Part shown: piece by piece, positions 63,466 through 64,000 of the stretch
Layout: each line of letters opens with the position of its first letter
How positions within the stretch are numbered: position 1 is the stretch's first letter
Assembly: GCF_036013525.1 (NCBI RefSeq)
Contig: NZ_CP107853.1
Span: 5,704,001-5,768,000 of the forward strand
Origin: Nonomuraea sp. NBC_00507
Lineage (GTDB): Bacteria; Actinomycetota; Actinomycetes; Streptosporangiales; Streptosporangiaceae
Reading direction: 5' to 3'
DNA: 64,000 nucleotides
Notes under the pieces: generated by a model
What the model saw: the letters and a program-made list of their open reading frames with translations, nothing else
The model's database searches: none
What the model was told of the DNA's origin: nothing
Made by a program: the position numbers and the translations under genes

Positions 63466-64000
63466 CCGACCCCGGACCGCCCCGCGGCGACTCCGCGCCC
63501 GGCGACGGGACGGGCGACACGTCGCGGGCGGCAGGCGACGGGCAGCCGGCGCCTCCTCCTCTCCCCGTCCGGGCGCCGTTGCGGCTGAGCCCGAAGGTGC
63601 TGCTCATCGATCCGGTCCGCATGTTGCCCTCGCTGCTCCTGCCCCTCCTCGGCGTGCTGTTCGTGGGCGGCTTCTCGGCCAGGTCGTACGGCTGGGCCAT
63701 GCTCGGCATCGTCGGCACCGTGGTGTTCGCGATTGTCCGGTGGGTCACCTTCACCTACGAGATCGCCGGGGACCGCCTGGAGACGAAACGGTCGCTGATC
63801 AGCCGCTCGGTCCGTACCATCCCGCTGGAGCGCATCCGCGGCGTCGACGTGTCCACGCCTCCCATGCACCGCCTGCTCGGCCTGGCCGTACTCAAGATCG
63901 ACACGGGTGCGAGCGGAGGTGACGAGGAGGCCGAGCTCGACGGGGTCACGCGGCAGGAGGCCGACCGGCTCAAGGCGCTGCTGCTGCGGCGCGCGGCCCG
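63462..64000 (+). CDS. PH-domain (YdbT-like) membrane protein, cut by window end
   Basis: The first 179 codons are present. A Pro/Gly-rich cytoplasmic start (about 1-40), two membrane helices (about 50-90), and a first bPH2 domain (YEIAGDRLETKRSLISRS ... IPLERIRGVDVS ... LLGLAVLKIDTGA). Members of this family usually have two or three such domains, so most of the protein lies beyond the window. Translationally coupled to the preceding gene. Confidence 0.85.
   Translation, partial: MTDPGPPRGDSAPGDGTGDTSRAAGDGQPAPPPLPVRAPLRLSPKVLLIDPVRMLPSLLLPLLGVLFVGGFSARSYGWAMLGIVGTVVFAIVRWVTFTYEIAGDRLETKRSLISRSVRTIPLERIRGVDVSTPPMHRLLGLAVLKIDTGASGGDEEAELDGVTRQEADRLKALLLRRAA

Noticed and set aside
1..64000. 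Mobile elements, prophage, CRISPR arrays, tRNA genes
   Set aside because: No transposase, integrase, spaced repeats or cloverleaf sequence seen on either strand.

Overview
The window is GC-rich DNA with dense, often 4-bp-overlapping genes, many GTG starts and many starts lying 5-8 bases after a TAnnnT box (leaderless style). Together with an SSI-type protease inhibitor, a mycothiol-type formaldehyde dehydrogenase, an actinobacterial type-A RNase P RNA and a Ser/Thr kinase with a WD40-like sensor half, this points to a filamentous actinomycete. A Streptosporangiaceae/Nonomuraea-like genome is my inference. I see no insertion sequence, prophage, CRISPR array or tRNA gene.

Region 1 (1-20 kb) is mixed metabolism: a truncated secreted alpha/beta hydrolase, a cytochrome P450, two methyltransferases, a His-rich membrane protein convergent with a copC-copD pair, a TetR gene with an AurF-type diiron oxygenase behind a clear palindrome, and a fadE-fadE-fadD acyl-CoA operon. 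Next come a WYL regulator with a VOC protein, an Nramp-like carrier lacking the usual metal motifs, a GNAT enzyme, a secreted subtilisin inhibitor, an M19 dipeptidase and a Baeyer-Villiger-type monooxygenase. That monooxygenase shares an 18-bp promoter-proximal element with the acyl-CoA operon 10 kb away.

Region 2 (19.4-30.6 kb) holds housekeeping genes (NIF3, zinc-ribbon protein, RNase H/phosphatase fusion, rnpB), a molybdate uptake operon (MopI-like protein, modABC), a serine hydrolase, and a kinase joined to the C-terminal half of an nSTAND1/WD40-type protein.

Region 3 (30.6-56.5 kb) is the highlight: a nearly self-contained choline/glycine betaine to pyruvate pathway. It has proVWX import (the two permease domains fused), choline dehydrogenase, betaine aldehyde dehydrogenase, a three-component Rieske betaine monooxygenase, dimethylglycine oxidase, heterotetrameric sarcosine oxidase (soxBDAG), glyA and sdaA. 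One-carbon by-products are handled by a mycothiol-dependent formaldehyde dehydrogenase, an MBL-fold hydrolase, an FdhF/YdeP-type molybdoenzyme and PurU. All five transcription units carry a 15-bp TTGC-N7-GCAA-type palindrome near the start, and four share one promoter layout. An IclR regulator gene sits in the middle and is the likely controller.

Region 4 (56.5-64 kb) has twin terminators, an SDR-type protein, a SulP-STAS-carbonic anhydrase fusion, a membrane protein with a repetitive Ser/Pro-rich tail, a PEBP-like lipoprotein and a pair of bacterial PH-domain membrane proteins, the last cut by the window end.
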